From Cadophora sp. MPI-SDFR-AT-0126 (Eukaryota; Ascomycota; Leotiomycetes; Helotiales; Ploettnerulaceae): a DNA stretch of 64,000 nt. The position numbers and the translations under genes were made by a program. This document shows, piece after piece, positions 46,001 through 58,439 of this stretch; position 1 is the first letter of the stretch; each line of letters begins with the position of its first letter. The notes below the pieces were generated by a model. The model saw only the letters and a program-made list of their open reading frames with translations. It ran no database searches and was not told the origin of the DNA. The stretch is taken from positions 310,001 to 374,000 of the forward strand of contig JAGMVK010000025.1 of assembly GCA_020747065.1 (NCBI GenBank). The letters are read 5' to 3'.

Positions 46001-49000
46001 GTGAGAATGAGCACCGGGAGACTTTGGAAGCTTACAACACAGGAGTGGAAGCGAAGAAAGACAGGATTCCGAAATTGATGCCTTTTCGACTGAGACAATG
46101 GTCCTCGGGGATGCTGTGTTTTGATCTGTCGAGTGATGTGCCTACCTGGGAGAGAGGGTCTTTCAAAAAGCATGAGACTCTTCATTGACACCCAGCAGCT
46201 CTCGACTCTTCCGAGAGAGAAGATCAGAAGATTGATAAAATATGCAACTTTCGCGCCTCGGCATGTGTTTCGGTCTGAGTTTTACTAGCTTTCCTCCCCG
46301 CAAGGGCACCCTCATCTCGCGCGACGCCATCTCCGATACTGTTAACGTCTATTAATAGTATAGACACTTGTTCTAAGACAGCATATACACCCTACGGCAC
46401 GCCCGAAGCATCACATCAAAATGATTAATGTAATACTTTGGGGGTACCGGAGGGTGTATATGCTGTCTTAGAACAAGTGTCTATATTATTAATAGACGTC
46501 AGTAGTATCGGAGATGGTATCTAGAGAGATGAGGGTGTCCTTGCAGGCCGGAAAGCTAGCCACAGAGGTCCAGACGCTCCATCGATTGATTGTTTTGTGG
46601 AACTCTTTACAAGGGGACCATATCAGCACTATAAACTTCCTCGATTAATAACTGAGCAGAATCACATACCCTTTTGCCTTTGCCGCCGCGAGGTCTCAAC
46701 CTTCTCTCTCTCTCAGCAGCATCGCAGATGATAGCCATCGCAATGCATCACATAGGAAGGTACCTCTTCGGTGTGGTGTTCGCCCGAATTCTTCCAAGAA
46801 ACCATCTTCTTGAGCTTTCAAAGATGGAGGCATACATCGCCTGCCATTCTGTCTCTTTGCATCCAAGGACGCGCCTTCCTCATTCCCTCAGTTTCATATC
46901 TTCTTCATAGACTTGGGTCGATTTACTGGCTGGCCGTGTGGCAGAAGGGATCGAACAGCGAGACAATACCAATGGGTAGCGATTCGACATGACAAGCGCT
47001 AGATCGACTTGTCCTGGTCCGCCGTCTTGCCTTTCAAGACAGGGCCTTCTTCATTCCGTACTACATCTTCTTCATGGACTTGGGTCGGCTCGCCGTTGGC
47101 AGCTGGGATTCTGCTTCAGGCGCTCGGTATTGGCCACCGTAAGCTCCTTTCAATTCTACTGTGTGGAGACAGTCGCTCGCGGGTAGTGGAGCATGAATAT
47201 AAGCTGCAAGTCAACAAAGAAGATGACCATGGGACGGTGTGGAGAGGCGACAGAGGTCCACCGACGGTAGATTCTTCCTTCATTAATTCCTACATCTTCT
47301 TCTCCAAAGACCAGGAGTAGCTCGAATGAACTTAACACCAAGGCAAGAAGACATTTTGTTCAGGAGATGCCGGGCTGATCACGCAGTTCATGGGTAGTGC
47401 CAAGGCCGGTCGAATATTGAGAGCGCGTTGTCTGCGGGACCACTGTACTGCTGTTAGATTTGACCCATCCCATTCCATAATGATAATTAACAAGTAGCAA
47501 AGAGAAGGACGAGGACGTGGAGTGCGAGCTCGGTCAAGAGGCTGCTTGGCTTCATCAAAAGCTGGGAATCTGTCAATCAAATCGAATAATGGGCTGATGG
47601 AAACCTACTCTACTGCATACCCAAAACGCAAGACGTGGCTACGCTGCCGATGGTTTATTGACCCTTCCTCAAGGACTCTCGATTGTGCCTAAGGATACGT
47701 TCGGCTTGGATATCATTTTTTTAAAAAAGGATCAGACTCACCAGCACAATCACTCTCTTGGATTTGTGAAACCTCTTTGTACCCAGCCAGCTGGTCAACG
47801 CCGAATATCGAAGCGATGGTTTCTTGACGAAATTTAGCCATCTACGCAGTGCGCGTGAGCGGTCGGTACTTGACGGATAGTAGGTATCACCCCAGAATGA
47901 TAAAGTCTGCAGGTAGAAAGGTCTTCGTCGGAGTATTTCAAACTTGTGAGAACTCTTGCTGTGTGCTTGGCAATCTTTGATGATACTTGCTGACCGAAGG
48001 GACAAGTGGATGCTCGTTCAACGTCTGCAAATTGTTGCAGTGGATGACAGAAAATGTATAAAGCTATCTGGTATGGGTATGGGTCAGCTTGGCTCGCAAG
48101 TACAGATGCGGAGAGGCGCTTGTTACCTTAAGAAAACACGACTTGGAGGATGGAGATCGTCGAAGCGCTCTGCAGAAGAGCTCCTCTAATCGTATGCTTG
48201 GCTTGACAGCTGGTCACTGCTTACGGAGCATCAGATCATCATGTCGAATCCACTCTTGATGGATCTTGGACATACTGTCGGAGATGGTAGATGGCAGCAG
48301 ATGCTGAACGATGAAGAGTGACTGCGAGCTATTGCTGGAACGGCATACTAATTGGTGACGCGAACTGTCAGCCTCGTGGTTAGGCCTCCATGAGCAGCGA
48401 AAATTGTGGAAAGCAGGAAGTTGACTTACTATTTTGAGGTGAGAAGGCATGCTCAGTCATGATAGCCTCAAATTACTTGCTAGATGAGGGTGAGGAGCTG
48501 TTGGGTGTGGGGATCTCTTCGGTCAGGCAGGCGAACCTCGAGTTTGAAGATAGCGGCGACGAGCTTATTTGCAGAGAAGTGTCAGCGGAATCGTCACCGT
48601 GTTCCTATAACGGGCAGATGATCGGGGAGATGGGGCTTTACTACAATTGTTTGAGGGATGTTGTCTGCGATCGAGGTAGAGTTGCCAAAGTTGCCGACCG
48701 AGCGAGCATCGTCGATCACGGCGACGATGAGCTCAACAACATCTCCATGTGCTGTCAGCTACGTTTTCTTGCATATAATACACCTGTATATCGCCATTAG
48801 CAAGCTCTCGAGATGGTTCTCGATGGATCATAGCCAAATGCTCGACGTTTGGGAAGCTTGCGAGCTACCCTGCGACGACCTCTCTGCTCCACCACCAAGC
48901 GGTGGAAGCTTTCCAAGGGTCAAAAAATCGCGATGAGGAAGAAAAGAGGACTTACAATACTCTCGGGATCAACTTTGCAACATTTCAGAACGCTGCGCTG

Positions 49001-50400
49001 CGTTGTTGTTGTTGTTGATGCTGGCGATCTGGTGTTGAGGCGTTGATGAGGAAAAGTTGGAGGGGTAGGGAAGGCGAGAAGCTTGGGCTGCCAGGCAAGG
49101 TAGAACAACCTCAAGTTGAGTAGGCGCTAAGCGAAAGTGGAGGCTGTCCTGTTTCGGGACTCGTGTGTTCTTACCCTCGAGGGTATGGGTGGTAGCTTGG
49201 TCAGCTGGGTTTCCGAGGAGAATGTGAAGGGTGCTAGAAAGGCTGGTAAGTTCATGTGGCTCGGAGAACTGATGAAACCAGTATGGAAAGATCTGTAGCA
49301 AGACGTGCACTTGGGCTTTGTGTTCACGGATGATGAAGGGGCCGCGTTGCATGGTCCTCCATTGCTGCATGTCTATCCTCAAAGAACTGGTGTTATGGAC
49401 ACTCTAGATCAATCATCATTATTGTTGAGCAGGAGCTGGCTAGTCTCCAACGGCAGGGGAAAATGAAGACCTTGTTGGTGTGTTGTTGCGGGGAAGCTCT
49501 TCGAATGGACTGCCCCCCCGCCAAAGACGATGGCCATACGCGCTTTTCCATGTTTGGCCTAATTTTTGCCTCTCAGCGTCTACAGAGAACTCCTGATCTG
49601 TCTATCTGTACCGCCTGAGCTGTTGATCTGTACTTATCTAAATTCTTCTGTGTCGTGCTCTTGATCGCACAAAAGGTCAGAACTAAGACATTTGATCCTG
49701 CCTTAAGCCAGCATTAGCTGCATCATTCATTGTATGCTGGGATAATACTTGGCTCAGTTCATTCGAAGAGTGTTTCTTTGCATTGGACATGCTCAAAGGA
49801 GCGTGTAGTTTTTCCACAATTGAAAGATCCTGGAGCAGAGTGTCACCCATTGCACAGAGATGACTTCTGTTCTATGGTTCCTGGATAACAAATGCAGATG
49901 CCAGACTGTCTTGGTAGCTGCCCAATTCAGACCTTCGCAAACGATCTCGTTCTAGTGCAGACAAACATTGGTTGGTCGAGGAATGATCTCGCGATCCCCT
50001 AATAGCCCCAAGTAAATTTGTCTATGCGTCTTTACAATGGCTAAGATGCGACACGCTGTGTGCAGATGTCACTCGTCTTCTGTACCAAGAAATAATACTT
50101 CCTGATCTGGCTCGAGTTAAGCGAGCCTGAGAGGGTAAACAATCACGTGAAATCAGCCCAGGGCTGGCTACGACAGGGATCACAGTGCAGCAGCTGGAAA
50201 ATGTGCAGAAATTGTGGGTGTAAGATGGCGATCTGCCTTGAAAAATATAAGGGCTTCTGTATCTGCACAAGGATCAACAGTTGCAATTGTAAACAAGGCG
50301 ATGTTTCTCGTCATTCTCAACAGAAGAGTACTGATTCTAATAAACTCCCACCATACCCCTTCGCGTCTTCTCCAGCCTTGAGCTTTCATTCTATTTGCTC
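43040..50400. other. 7.3 kb gene-poor region with diverged internal duplications
   Basis: No recognised gene. Several minus-strand frames of 80-140 codons have good splice sites beside them (for example GTAAGT near 48433 and 48955, GTAAGC near 48220), so a fast-evolving many-exon gene may run from about 49380 down to 47700, but I cannot assemble it. Diverged duplicates are visible. One is a TGTACACTGCACTTTTCAT-like block near 44268, 44547 and 44895, encoding SAVY-type words on the minus strand. The other is a block near 46857 and 47033 sharing CTTCCTCATTCC and CATCTTCTTCATGGACTTGGG-like words. A fold-back element lies at 46285. Confidence 0.4.
46285..46559. mobile_element. Fold-back MITE-like element (275 bases)
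   Basis: Two long arms of about 110 bases are inverted copies of each other, roughly 85-90 percent alike by eye, around a loop of about 50 bases. Both arms, read inward, begin CTAGCTTTCC and include CACCCTCATCTC, CCATCTCCGATACT, GTCTATTAATA and TAGACACTTGTTCTAAGACA, then GCATATACACCCT. No coding capacity. RNA or single-stranded DNA from it would form a long hairpin. The target duplication is unclear. Confidence 0.8.
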
Positions 50401-50405
50401 TGATT

Positions 50406-52506
50406 TTAGGTCTTCAACCTCTCAATCCCCCTCACCACTTTCCCAACATCTGCAAGCCTCTCCAGCGGTCCTTGAAGCGTGATATTCCACGGCCCAGCCT
50501 CAAGCGGACAATAAGTTTGCTTTGCCGAATTCTTATCACTGTTGAAGAAAGCATTTATCCTCTTGAAAGCGCAGCGGTTGTGGGTCGCTAGAGATGTATG
50601 CTGTTGCTCGTCAGGTATAAGCTCAACAAGTATGTTTAGCAAGAGAAGACTTACACCTGTACCCTCAATCGTGAGGAGTTCCGCATCCGGGAATATTCGA
50701 GCTGTTTTCTTCGCACTATGTATTACGATGTAAGTAAAGTCCTCCTCATATAGTCCACCCGCGTCTCAGCATCAAAGAATACTTACTTAACCAACGGCGT
50801 AACCGGATCAAACCTATTCCCCACTGCCAAAATCCTCCCCTTCGTCTTCCCTCCAAACGGCCCAGCATAAACATCATCACTCACAATCTTCCAACTCAAA
50901 CACGGCAAATACTGCAGCCAAATCGCATTCCCACCAATCCAGCTCTCTTCCTGCAACTTCGACAACCGCTTCGCATACTCCTCAAACGAGGAATTGTACA
51001 ATCTACCACCCACATCCGCACAGGCCACACTGTGGAATCGCTCGAAGAATAGCTCTGGGCTGGGATCGCCGGGTGGGAGTTCGGGAATGTTGTCTGGGAA
51101 TAGACCGAGGGCGCGGAGGATGTCGAGGATGGTGTCGTATGAAACGTTTCCTGAGAGGATGATGCTCTCAATGGTCACCAGACCGGTTCCTATGGTGGGA
51201 AATAAGCCTATGGGGTCGTACATTGCTTGTCTGAGCCCAGTCTGTATCAGCGAGATTGTCAACTCAAGAGCAGTTGCGTTGTCCCAGTTCTGCTGCGCGG
51301 CGTGTGTGGAGTTGAGGTTTGATATCATTGCTTGGAATCGATCAAAGATGTGAAGAGCTGTTGTGTTTGTGGAGAATGGACAGAGTGTTGGACCCGCGCT
51401 ATAGCAGTAGAAGAAGAATGTTGCGAAGATATTATCTTGGTCGATCGTCAAGAGTGCGTCGAGAGTTCCTGCAACCCCTGTACGACAAGAGTCAAATTGG
51501 TTCTTGCACTATCAAAAGTCTCCAGTCAGAACATATGAATCAGGGAAACACTCACAAGCATCAGGATCGATGACCCCGTCTACAACCACACGGCCCACTC
51601 TTTTTGGGAACATCGAAGCAAAATTCTGCCCAATCATAGTCCCATAACTATACCCCCAATAATTCAGCAATTTCGGATCCCGCTCTGCTTTCCTTCCCTC
51701 AGGCGTCCTCGCATAAGCATCTAGAATCGACACCAAATCCCGCGCCACAGTCGCAGTTGTCATATGCGATCCCGCATCCAGTGGTCCGCCATTATACTCT
51801 GCACAGCTCGTGCCATCATTTACGTACGTATTAGCATCACCCAAGCTGTCTATCGGAAGATTTGGGCCGTGAATGATATAGTCGTTAAGCGATCTTTTGA
51901 CTTTATTCTTTAAAGAGCCGGAAATAGTAGCGTTAGCCTCCAGTTGGTAGCAAGGGGCAAGGCTAGGAACGCTGTATCCAATGCCTCTTGGTTCCCAGGC
52001 TGCGAGGTCATAGTCTGGTCCCACTGTATTCTTGATCTCGTCTGAGGCACTGAGCAGTAGCTGGACACCTGATCCTCCTGGTCCCCCAGGATTGAGGAAC
52101 AAGATGCCTTTGTAGCATGATGAAAGTGAGCTTTTCTTGATGATCGGGACGGAAGCTCGGCCTAGTTGAGGATTGAGATAATCTAATGGGACCTAAGCGA
52201 CCTTCAGCTATATGTACTTTTACCAACATTCCTAATCGAGATGCCGAGGAAGTCAACCTTACATCCAGCATCGCACAGAAGTAGCCAGAATAGCATGGGT
52301 GCCAGACGAGATTCTTCGAAGAGGGAATCTGATTGACCAGAATTAGCTTATTGTGCTATAGTAAAAAGCCTTCGCACTGAAGGTCTACGTACCTCAGGGA
52401 AATTCAGATCCCGAGTCCCATTAGCTGCCAGGACCGGGGATGCAACAGAGAAATTAATCAAACCATTATTGAAGAGGAAATAGATTGATAAGTGAAACCA
52501 AAACAT
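50406..52506 (-). CDS. Secreted serine peptidase, S33 (tripeptidyl aminopeptidase-like alpha/beta hydrolase)
   Basis: A multi-exon gene starting at MFWFHLSIYFLFNNG, a signal peptide, and ending at 50406. Exons carry LNPGGPGGSGVQLLLS (oxyanion region), DLAAWEPRGIGYS, NYWGYSYGTMIGQNFASMFP with nucleophile Ser in GYSYG, VVVDGVIDPDA, then the C-terminal TAP-like part with RILAVGNRFDPVTPLV (candidate Asp) and IEGTG joined to HTSLATHNRC across an intron (catalytic His). Several NxT/S sequons and paired Cys fit a secreted enzyme. The family cleaves short peptides from N termini in bacteria, and fungal relatives are extracellular or vacuolar. The substrate is inferred. The intron between GTG and HTS is 65-70 bases and restores the His motif exactly. 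Confidence 0.85.
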
Positions 52507-52509
52507 CTT

Positions 52510-54320
52510 CACAAGTACTTGGCCTCGCAGGCTGATTGGGATCCAACAATATGAAGCTCGCAGAAATGCCAAGGGTGTTCAGAAACAGATGATGGAAATA
52601 CAGAAATTGTGTTCCACTGCAAAGTGAATGGCCATTAATACATAAATATATATGCCTCAAATCTCGACTCCGGAGCCTGAAGTGAAGGCTGTGCAAACAG
52701 AATCGTGACGCCAAGGCACACACATCACGGGCGGTCTCGGCTCGGCTGTCAACAAACGGAAATTTACGAAACGGGTAAAAGGGCGATCGACACAAAGCCT
52801 CATGGCTGATGATACAAAATCGAACTTTCTATAAAAACTTCAACAACAACGTCAGCGGTGAAATGAACAGAGCCTTACGACTTACGACCGACATACGGAC
52901 GGCACAATAACGTAGGCGATACAACAAGCGAGGATTGGTCGCTTGCTTCATTCATTCATGCAAGTAGAAAGTCAAGGCAGCAACTCGAGCGCCTTGACCG
53001 GGACGGCGGGACGTGAATGCCGAATATGTCCTGTAGAAGATGCAACCTGGAAAATCCCGGTCGGGCGAGTAAACTCAGCTTGCTCTCTTGCACAGACTCA
53101 TCTACACCAGTCTGATCTACACAACAAAGGACTCAGGGAATGATTCCCACTTCATCCCTACGAGTCTGTCATTCTTCTTCGTTCCAGAGTGCGTTGTGAG
53201 AAAAAAGTAGCCAGTCCCAAGGTTGATGGCAAGAAATCAATGCCGTCGTTGTTTTGCTTCCGGCTGCGCCGTCCGACTGCCATAAAGGCTTTCTCTGCAA
53301 TCTTTCTTTACTGTGGCAAATTTTCCAACGGCTGGAAAGGCTGTACGACGAAAGCTGAGTTATGTGACAACAAGTGCACGAATCTTTTCAGATGAAGTAT
53401 GGAACTTCACGTATTGTGGTGGGGCAGAGGTGCTCACCGCACGGGAATTAGTTCTTCCAGTCCGGTTGTGTAGATAGGTCAGCTTCACTGGGTTGGCAAG
53501 TACATCATCTTCTTCCTCTTGCTTCTGCCACCTGATTGGTTTACACGAGGCCTACTCCCCCAATTTACTGTCAACTTGAAGGCACCACTCTCACTCCTTT
53601 ACAGTATCCTTTACGTGGAAAGGGAAAAGAGTTGGATGGCTGGCTGAATTGAGCTGTTCATTGCATTCTTTAACTTACGTTTGTTCGACGTCTTAGACTG
53701 TACACTTCTCATTTTTCGGCACTTCTTAGAGTTGTGGTTGGCAATGCGTTTTGTTTCGGGGAAAATTAGAGAGATACTTAACGTATTTGCACGGAGTAGA
53801 GAGAACAAATTAGATAGGACGGAGAGTTAGAAGCGCTGAGATGAGACCTACACACAGGAACGGAAGGAAAGGAAAGGAAGGGAAGGGGAAGGCATCGTCA
53901 GTCAACGACAGATAAAACACTCCACTCGATTGTAAGTGTCGAAATAGATATAGAAAAAAGGGAGTGAATCCAACATAATTAAGTCTCAACATAGACTGTC
54001 AAACCAACAAGAAAGTATAAAGGAACAGCGAGGGGCATACGACTTATCAAATGTTTCATTGGTTGATTTAGGTATTCCATTTCATCCGTGAACCATGATA
54101 ATAAACGTAAATCCCAAGTACTCGCTGAAATATATGCTACACTTTACACCAATTGCTTTCCCTTTCCTCCTCTGCGCTACTTATTCACTTTGCCTCCAGT
54201 AGTTATGTAATTCCGTAAGGTGGCCAACCATCCGCCCAATTTCAACTCTGCACCTCGTATTCCACTCACCCATCCGTTCAGTTTCTTCCTTCCAGTGACA
54301 AATTGAAGGAGTTGGTGGGT
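52510..54320. other. 1.8 kb region without a gene
   Basis: Only short frames under 110 codons occur, overlapping the promoter of the peptidase gene and the 3-prime flank of VPS55. Purine-rich tracts (GGAAGGAAAGG near 53862) are present. No domain, repeat or RNA gene is recognised. Confidence 0.4.
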
Positions 54321-54323
54321 GAT

Positions 54324-55031
54324 TTAGAATTCGTGTTCTTCCTCAAAGAACATCCCGAATGCGATGATGGTGCCGTAGATCAATACACCGCCGATGATGG
54401 ACATCACAGCTGCGTACCAGAGAATGATTCCAGAGTGTGCGAGGAGGACTGGGAGGGCTATTGCGGGGTGACTAGTTAGTATGGTTTTGATAGAGATCGC
54501 AGTAATATCCCATCTCTCAGCTTATTCCTGCCACCTTCGATATCCAAGCCGCTGAACGATCCGCCCGTCCCCCATGTTCTTCTTGTCTCGTATGCCAAAA
54601 CCCACCACGAAACCCCACACCACGGCTCACCACTCCACAACGCAACCTAAGAGAACAGGACAGAAGAGCAACCTACCAATACCCATAAGCACCAAAAACC
54701 CCGTGCAAAATCTGCCAAAATCCACAACCGCATTGCCCGAGCTCTCCACAAAATCATCCGGATTGGCGCATCGTCCACAGATCCAGTTTGGAAGAGGCGC
54801 TAACACGTAGGTCGCTACGACGAGGAGAGGCAGGTATTGGTGGAAGAGGGCGCAGGAGAGGATGACGAGGAGGAAGCCGATTGCTAGGACCTGTGGTGGA
54901 GAGGTGGGGTGTTAGTTTTAGGTTTGAGGGCCGGAGAGGGCGATGAAGGGAGAGGGAAGGATGGGAAGGAGGATGAGGGGAGAGAGACGTACGAAAGAGA
55001 GCGAAATGATGGTCTTGAGGCCCGCGGCCAT
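54324..55031 (-). CDS. VPS55: Vacuolar protein sorting protein Vps55
   Basis: Three exons (55031-54993, 54890-54677, 54457-54324) give 128 residues, the expected size. The start MAAGLKTIISLSF, then VLAIGFLLVILSCALF, LPLLVVATYVLAPLPNWICG, RCANPDDFVESS, TGFLVLMGIALPVLLAHSG and SIIGGVLIYGTIIAFGMFFE follow the four-helix Vps55/OB-RGRP pattern, with the APLPN and CxxCxNxDDF-like features (here CGRCANPDDF). Vps55 forms an endosomal membrane complex with Vps68 and is needed for traffic from late endosome to vacuole. It is divergent from the proteasome gene at 55623, with about 600 bases between starts. Confidence 0.93.
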
Positions 55032-55622
55032 TTTGGCGGTTGAAAGAGGCACTTTGGCTTTCGTTTCCGTTCGCTGTTTGTTTCGAGGCTGCGCTTCGAG
55101 AGCTGTTCTGTCCTCGAGCCCGGCTTCCCGATGGTACTGCGCCGCTTTCTTCTCGATATTTGGTGAGTCTTTATCGCCTTGTCCAACTATTGCCCTTGCG
55201 AAATAGTCGCTCGTCTCGATGTTTGCAGTTTGCAAAGTTGTGGTTGGTATCTGGTCAGTTGTAAAATGAAGCTGCTCTCGCCTGGCCTGTCTGATCAGAT
55301 CAAGAGCTGACGTTGCGCCGGCCCTCCCATACGGCTCTGACCGGGGACTAAACTTTCGCTAACCACAACGAGAGTCCCTACGCTAATTTACGGTATTAAG
55401 CACAGCTACCCCTGCATGTTTACGGTAGCCTTATTTCAATCTGCACTGAGCTTCATCATCGCGCCTGCCTCGTCTGCGTCTGGTTATCAACACATTTCCA
55501 ACCTAACGGCGCTCCAGCTTCTACAGCCACATCTCTTCCGTTCAATTTACGACTGTTCATACACCGAAATCTACACACCACGGGATTGAAGGGAAGATAC
55601 AGCAGTCGCTGCATCAGCAACC

Positions 55623-56639
55623 ATGTTCAGAAATAACTACGACAACGATTCAGTTACCTTGTATGTCCCGTTCAAACCCCAACTCCCCACGAACGCGATG
55701 GCTAGGTTGGCAGAAGAGGAGAGGAGGTATGCTAATGATGTGCCATAGCTCGCCCCAAGGTCGTATTTTCCAGGTCGAATATGCGTCGGAGGCTGTGAAG
55801 CAAGGAAGTGTGGTAGTGGGTATCGTTAGCAAGACACATGCTGTGCTCGTAGCTCTGAAGGTATGCCATTCATTCATTCTTGTGCACCGGATGTTTCGCA
55901 GACCTGCCTTGCAGTACTGTCTAGGAGTAGAGTCGGCTGGCTAGGATATCTTGATTCTAGTCTTCCGGGTTGAGATTTATGATTACATGCTGATGCTCAT
56001 CTCCAGCGCAACGCCGAAGAACTTTCCTCCTACCAAAAGAAAATCATCGCCATCGACGAACACCTCGGCGTCTCCCTCGCCGGCCTCGCCTCCGACGCCC
56101 GCGTCCTCTCCAACTTCATGAAACAGCAATCTCTCTCCTCGCGCCTCACCTACGGCCGCGCCATCCCCCTCGAACGCATCGTATCCTCGATCGGTGAACG
56201 CGCTCAAACCAACACCCAACACTACGGCAAGCGCCCCTACGGTGTAGGCCTCCTCATCGCCGGTGTTGACGAGACGGGTCCCCACCTCTTCGAGTTCCAG
56301 CCCAGCGGCATGACGCAGGAGATGGTGGCTTGTGCTATTGGTGCGAGATCCCAGATGGCGCGGACGTATCTGGAGAGAAATCTGGAGAGTTTTGCGGAGT
56401 GTGGGAGGGAGGAGTTGGTTAAGCATGGACTGAGGGCTTTGAAGGAGAGTCTGGCACAGGATAAGGAGCTGACGGTTGAGAATACGAGTGTGGGAGTGGT
56501 TGGAATCCAGCAGGAGGGTGCGAAGGGCATCGAGAGCTTCAAGCTTTTTGATGGGCAGGAGGTTAAGCAGTGGGTTGATCTCGTGGCTGATGGTGCAGAA
56601 GGTGCGGAGGCTGAGGAGGGCATGGAGGTTGATTCGTAG
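55623..56639 (+). CDS. PRE5: 20S proteasome subunit alpha6
   Basis: Three exons (55623-55660, 55749-55860, 56007-56639) give 260 residues. [20 protein letters not shown] followed by [13 protein letters not shown] is the alpha-subunit N-terminal signature, and the MFRNxYD start is specific for the alpha6 (PSMA1/Pre5) type. Further family blocks: [69 protein letters not shown] and [14 protein letters not shown]. The C terminus is an acidic tail [13 protein letters not shown]. Alpha subunits form the gated outer ring of the 20S core and have no catalytic Thr. A long open frame on the opposite strand is a by-product of codon use. Confidence 0.96.
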
Positions 56640-57168
56640 ATCGTCTGGCCCGGGTTGGAGACCTTGACTGGGGCATTCGGGCTGCCAGTATTCCATCAAG
56701 ATGATGAGGAATGAATAGCTAGCTCCGTAGTGTAAAAATAGAATACAAGACATTAAAGGAAAGAAAATGTTGAGATTGTTTGTGTCTTTCGTGTACGAAA
56801 CCAATGCAATCCCCGTTGTTAAATGAGTATTAGAGAGGAGGGAGTATCCACTTTGTTTGACTATAAATGCTTCACGAATCGTGACATGATGAAAAGCTCT
56901 GTGTTTACATCATAACTTTTATTTTTACTAAGTCATCCAAATTCATTGCAAAAGTCATTGTGCTCCATCTACCCATACCTGTCTACGTATGTATGCCGCA
57001 GTATACTGAAAGAGACCTATAGCTAGCTATGCAGCTATGCAGCAAGCAAAATCAAACACATACACTGAGCACTGTCTCTAGCATACAACAAACAACGCCA
57101 GCCATTTTGCCCTTCCCTCGACAAGCCAGCCCTTAATTCACTCTCGCGCCTTCCCGAAGTCCTACTCC

Positions 57169-58436
57169 TCACTCCTCACCCCACTGCAATCTAAACCTCC
57201 CCTCCGCATTCCTATACTCCCTCAAACACCTAACCGCCTCCCCGGCCCCCTTGGCCTCCCTAATAATCCCCCTATTCTTCTCCCCCACAAACCCCGCCTC
57301 CACACTCCCCCTGACCCACTCCAACAAGCCATCCCAATACCCCTCCACATTCAGCACCACAATGCCACGATCATGAATGCCCAATTGGTTCCAGGTTACG
57401 ACTTCCATGAGTTCTTCGAGAGTCCCGTAGCCGCCGGGTAAGGCGATGAAGCCGCTGCCCGGACCGCCGGTGAGGACTTCGCGCGCCATGAGTTGTTTGC
57501 GCGTGTGCATGTCTTTGACGACGGTGGTGTGCCCGTAGAGGGTGGGGGAGGGGATGCTGCCGGAGGTGGTTTCGCTGGGGGTGCTGTCGGGGCCGCGCTC
57601 GTACTGTTGGGTTGTTAATAACAGATCTTATCGTATAGAATGTGGTGACAATATCTTGGAATCTAAAAACAAAAAAAGAAAAAAAAAAAAAAAAAAAAAA
57701 AAAACAATGGAAGAAAACAAAATATGTTGAGAGGATATTCTCAAACAAATTTGGAGTTCGAAGATTAGGGTAGGTAACAGGGATGCCGGACAGAGACGGA
57801 GACAGTGTTTGGGGAATACATACCTTGATCAGAGGAGCGGGAATGATACCGTGGACTGAAGATGGTCCGGAGAGAGAGACGAGCGTGCGTGCTACTTCGC
57901 CCATGAGACCGACTGTTCCGCCACCGTAGACGAGAGAGATGTTGTTCTCGTGAAAGACTCGGGCGAGGGCACGAGCTGCTTCCTGTGGGTTGGGGTGTTA
58001 GCTGAGTTGTTACTGATAGCAGTCGAAGGGATATTGGAGGTGCGGAGATAGATGGATTGGAAGGGAATTCGATATCAGATTGGAAGCCGAAGCTCTCTTC
58101 CAGGTGCTGATGAACTGAAATTTGAAACCGCAATAAAAGCAAGGAAGCGGAACAAACTTCAGAACCACGGTTGTCCATTCAAAATCTCCAAAGAAGTACA
58201 GTACTTACCATATGAGCCGGCGAAGTCCCCGGCGATGCACCACAGAAAACGCAAATCTTCGTCTTCGGAACACCTTCAGAAGTGAGAACTACGCTCTCGT
58301 CATGGGTGGTGGAGAGGATGTTGGCTGGGTTGAGCTTGAATAGGTTATGCGGGTTTGGCGAGTCGGTTCCTGGGTTTGAGTTCGCCAAGGGAGTTCCGGT
58401 GCCTGAGAGGGCTGGAGAGCCACCGCCTGATGCCAT
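57169..58436 (-). CDS. LOG-family protein (cytokinin-activating phosphoribohydrolase-like)
   Basis: Three exons (58436-58209, 57982-57824, 57603-57169) give 273 residues, all phase 0. After a Ser/Asn/Pro-rich leader of about 55 residues, KTKICVFCGASPGTSPAHM starts the Rossmann-like LOG fold. Then come NISLVYGGGTVGLMGEVA, a VHGIIPAPLIK block, MHTRKQLMA and the signature PGGYGTLEELMEVVTWNQLG. PGGxGTxxE with the preceding MHxRK residues is the active-site pattern of LOG enzymes, which release free cytokinin bases from their riboside monophosphates; older annotations call these lysine decarboxylases wrongly. Fungal members may simply hydrolyse AMP-like nucleotides. The second intron holds a long poly-A run. 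Confidence 0.88.
57665..57704. repeat. Poly-A tract inside a LOG-gene intron
   Basis: About 36 A residues with two interruptions (C, G) lie in the intron 57604-57823. Read on the gene's strand this is a long T tract about 60-100 bases before the acceptor, so it may act as an extended polypyrimidine stretch or simply be a slippage-prone repeat. Confidence 0.9.
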
Positions 58437-58439
58437 GAT

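Noticed and set aside
55983..56804. 273-codon open frame on the minus strand
   Set aside because: It lies antisense to the conserved third exon of the proteasome alpha6 gene; low stop density follows from codon use there.
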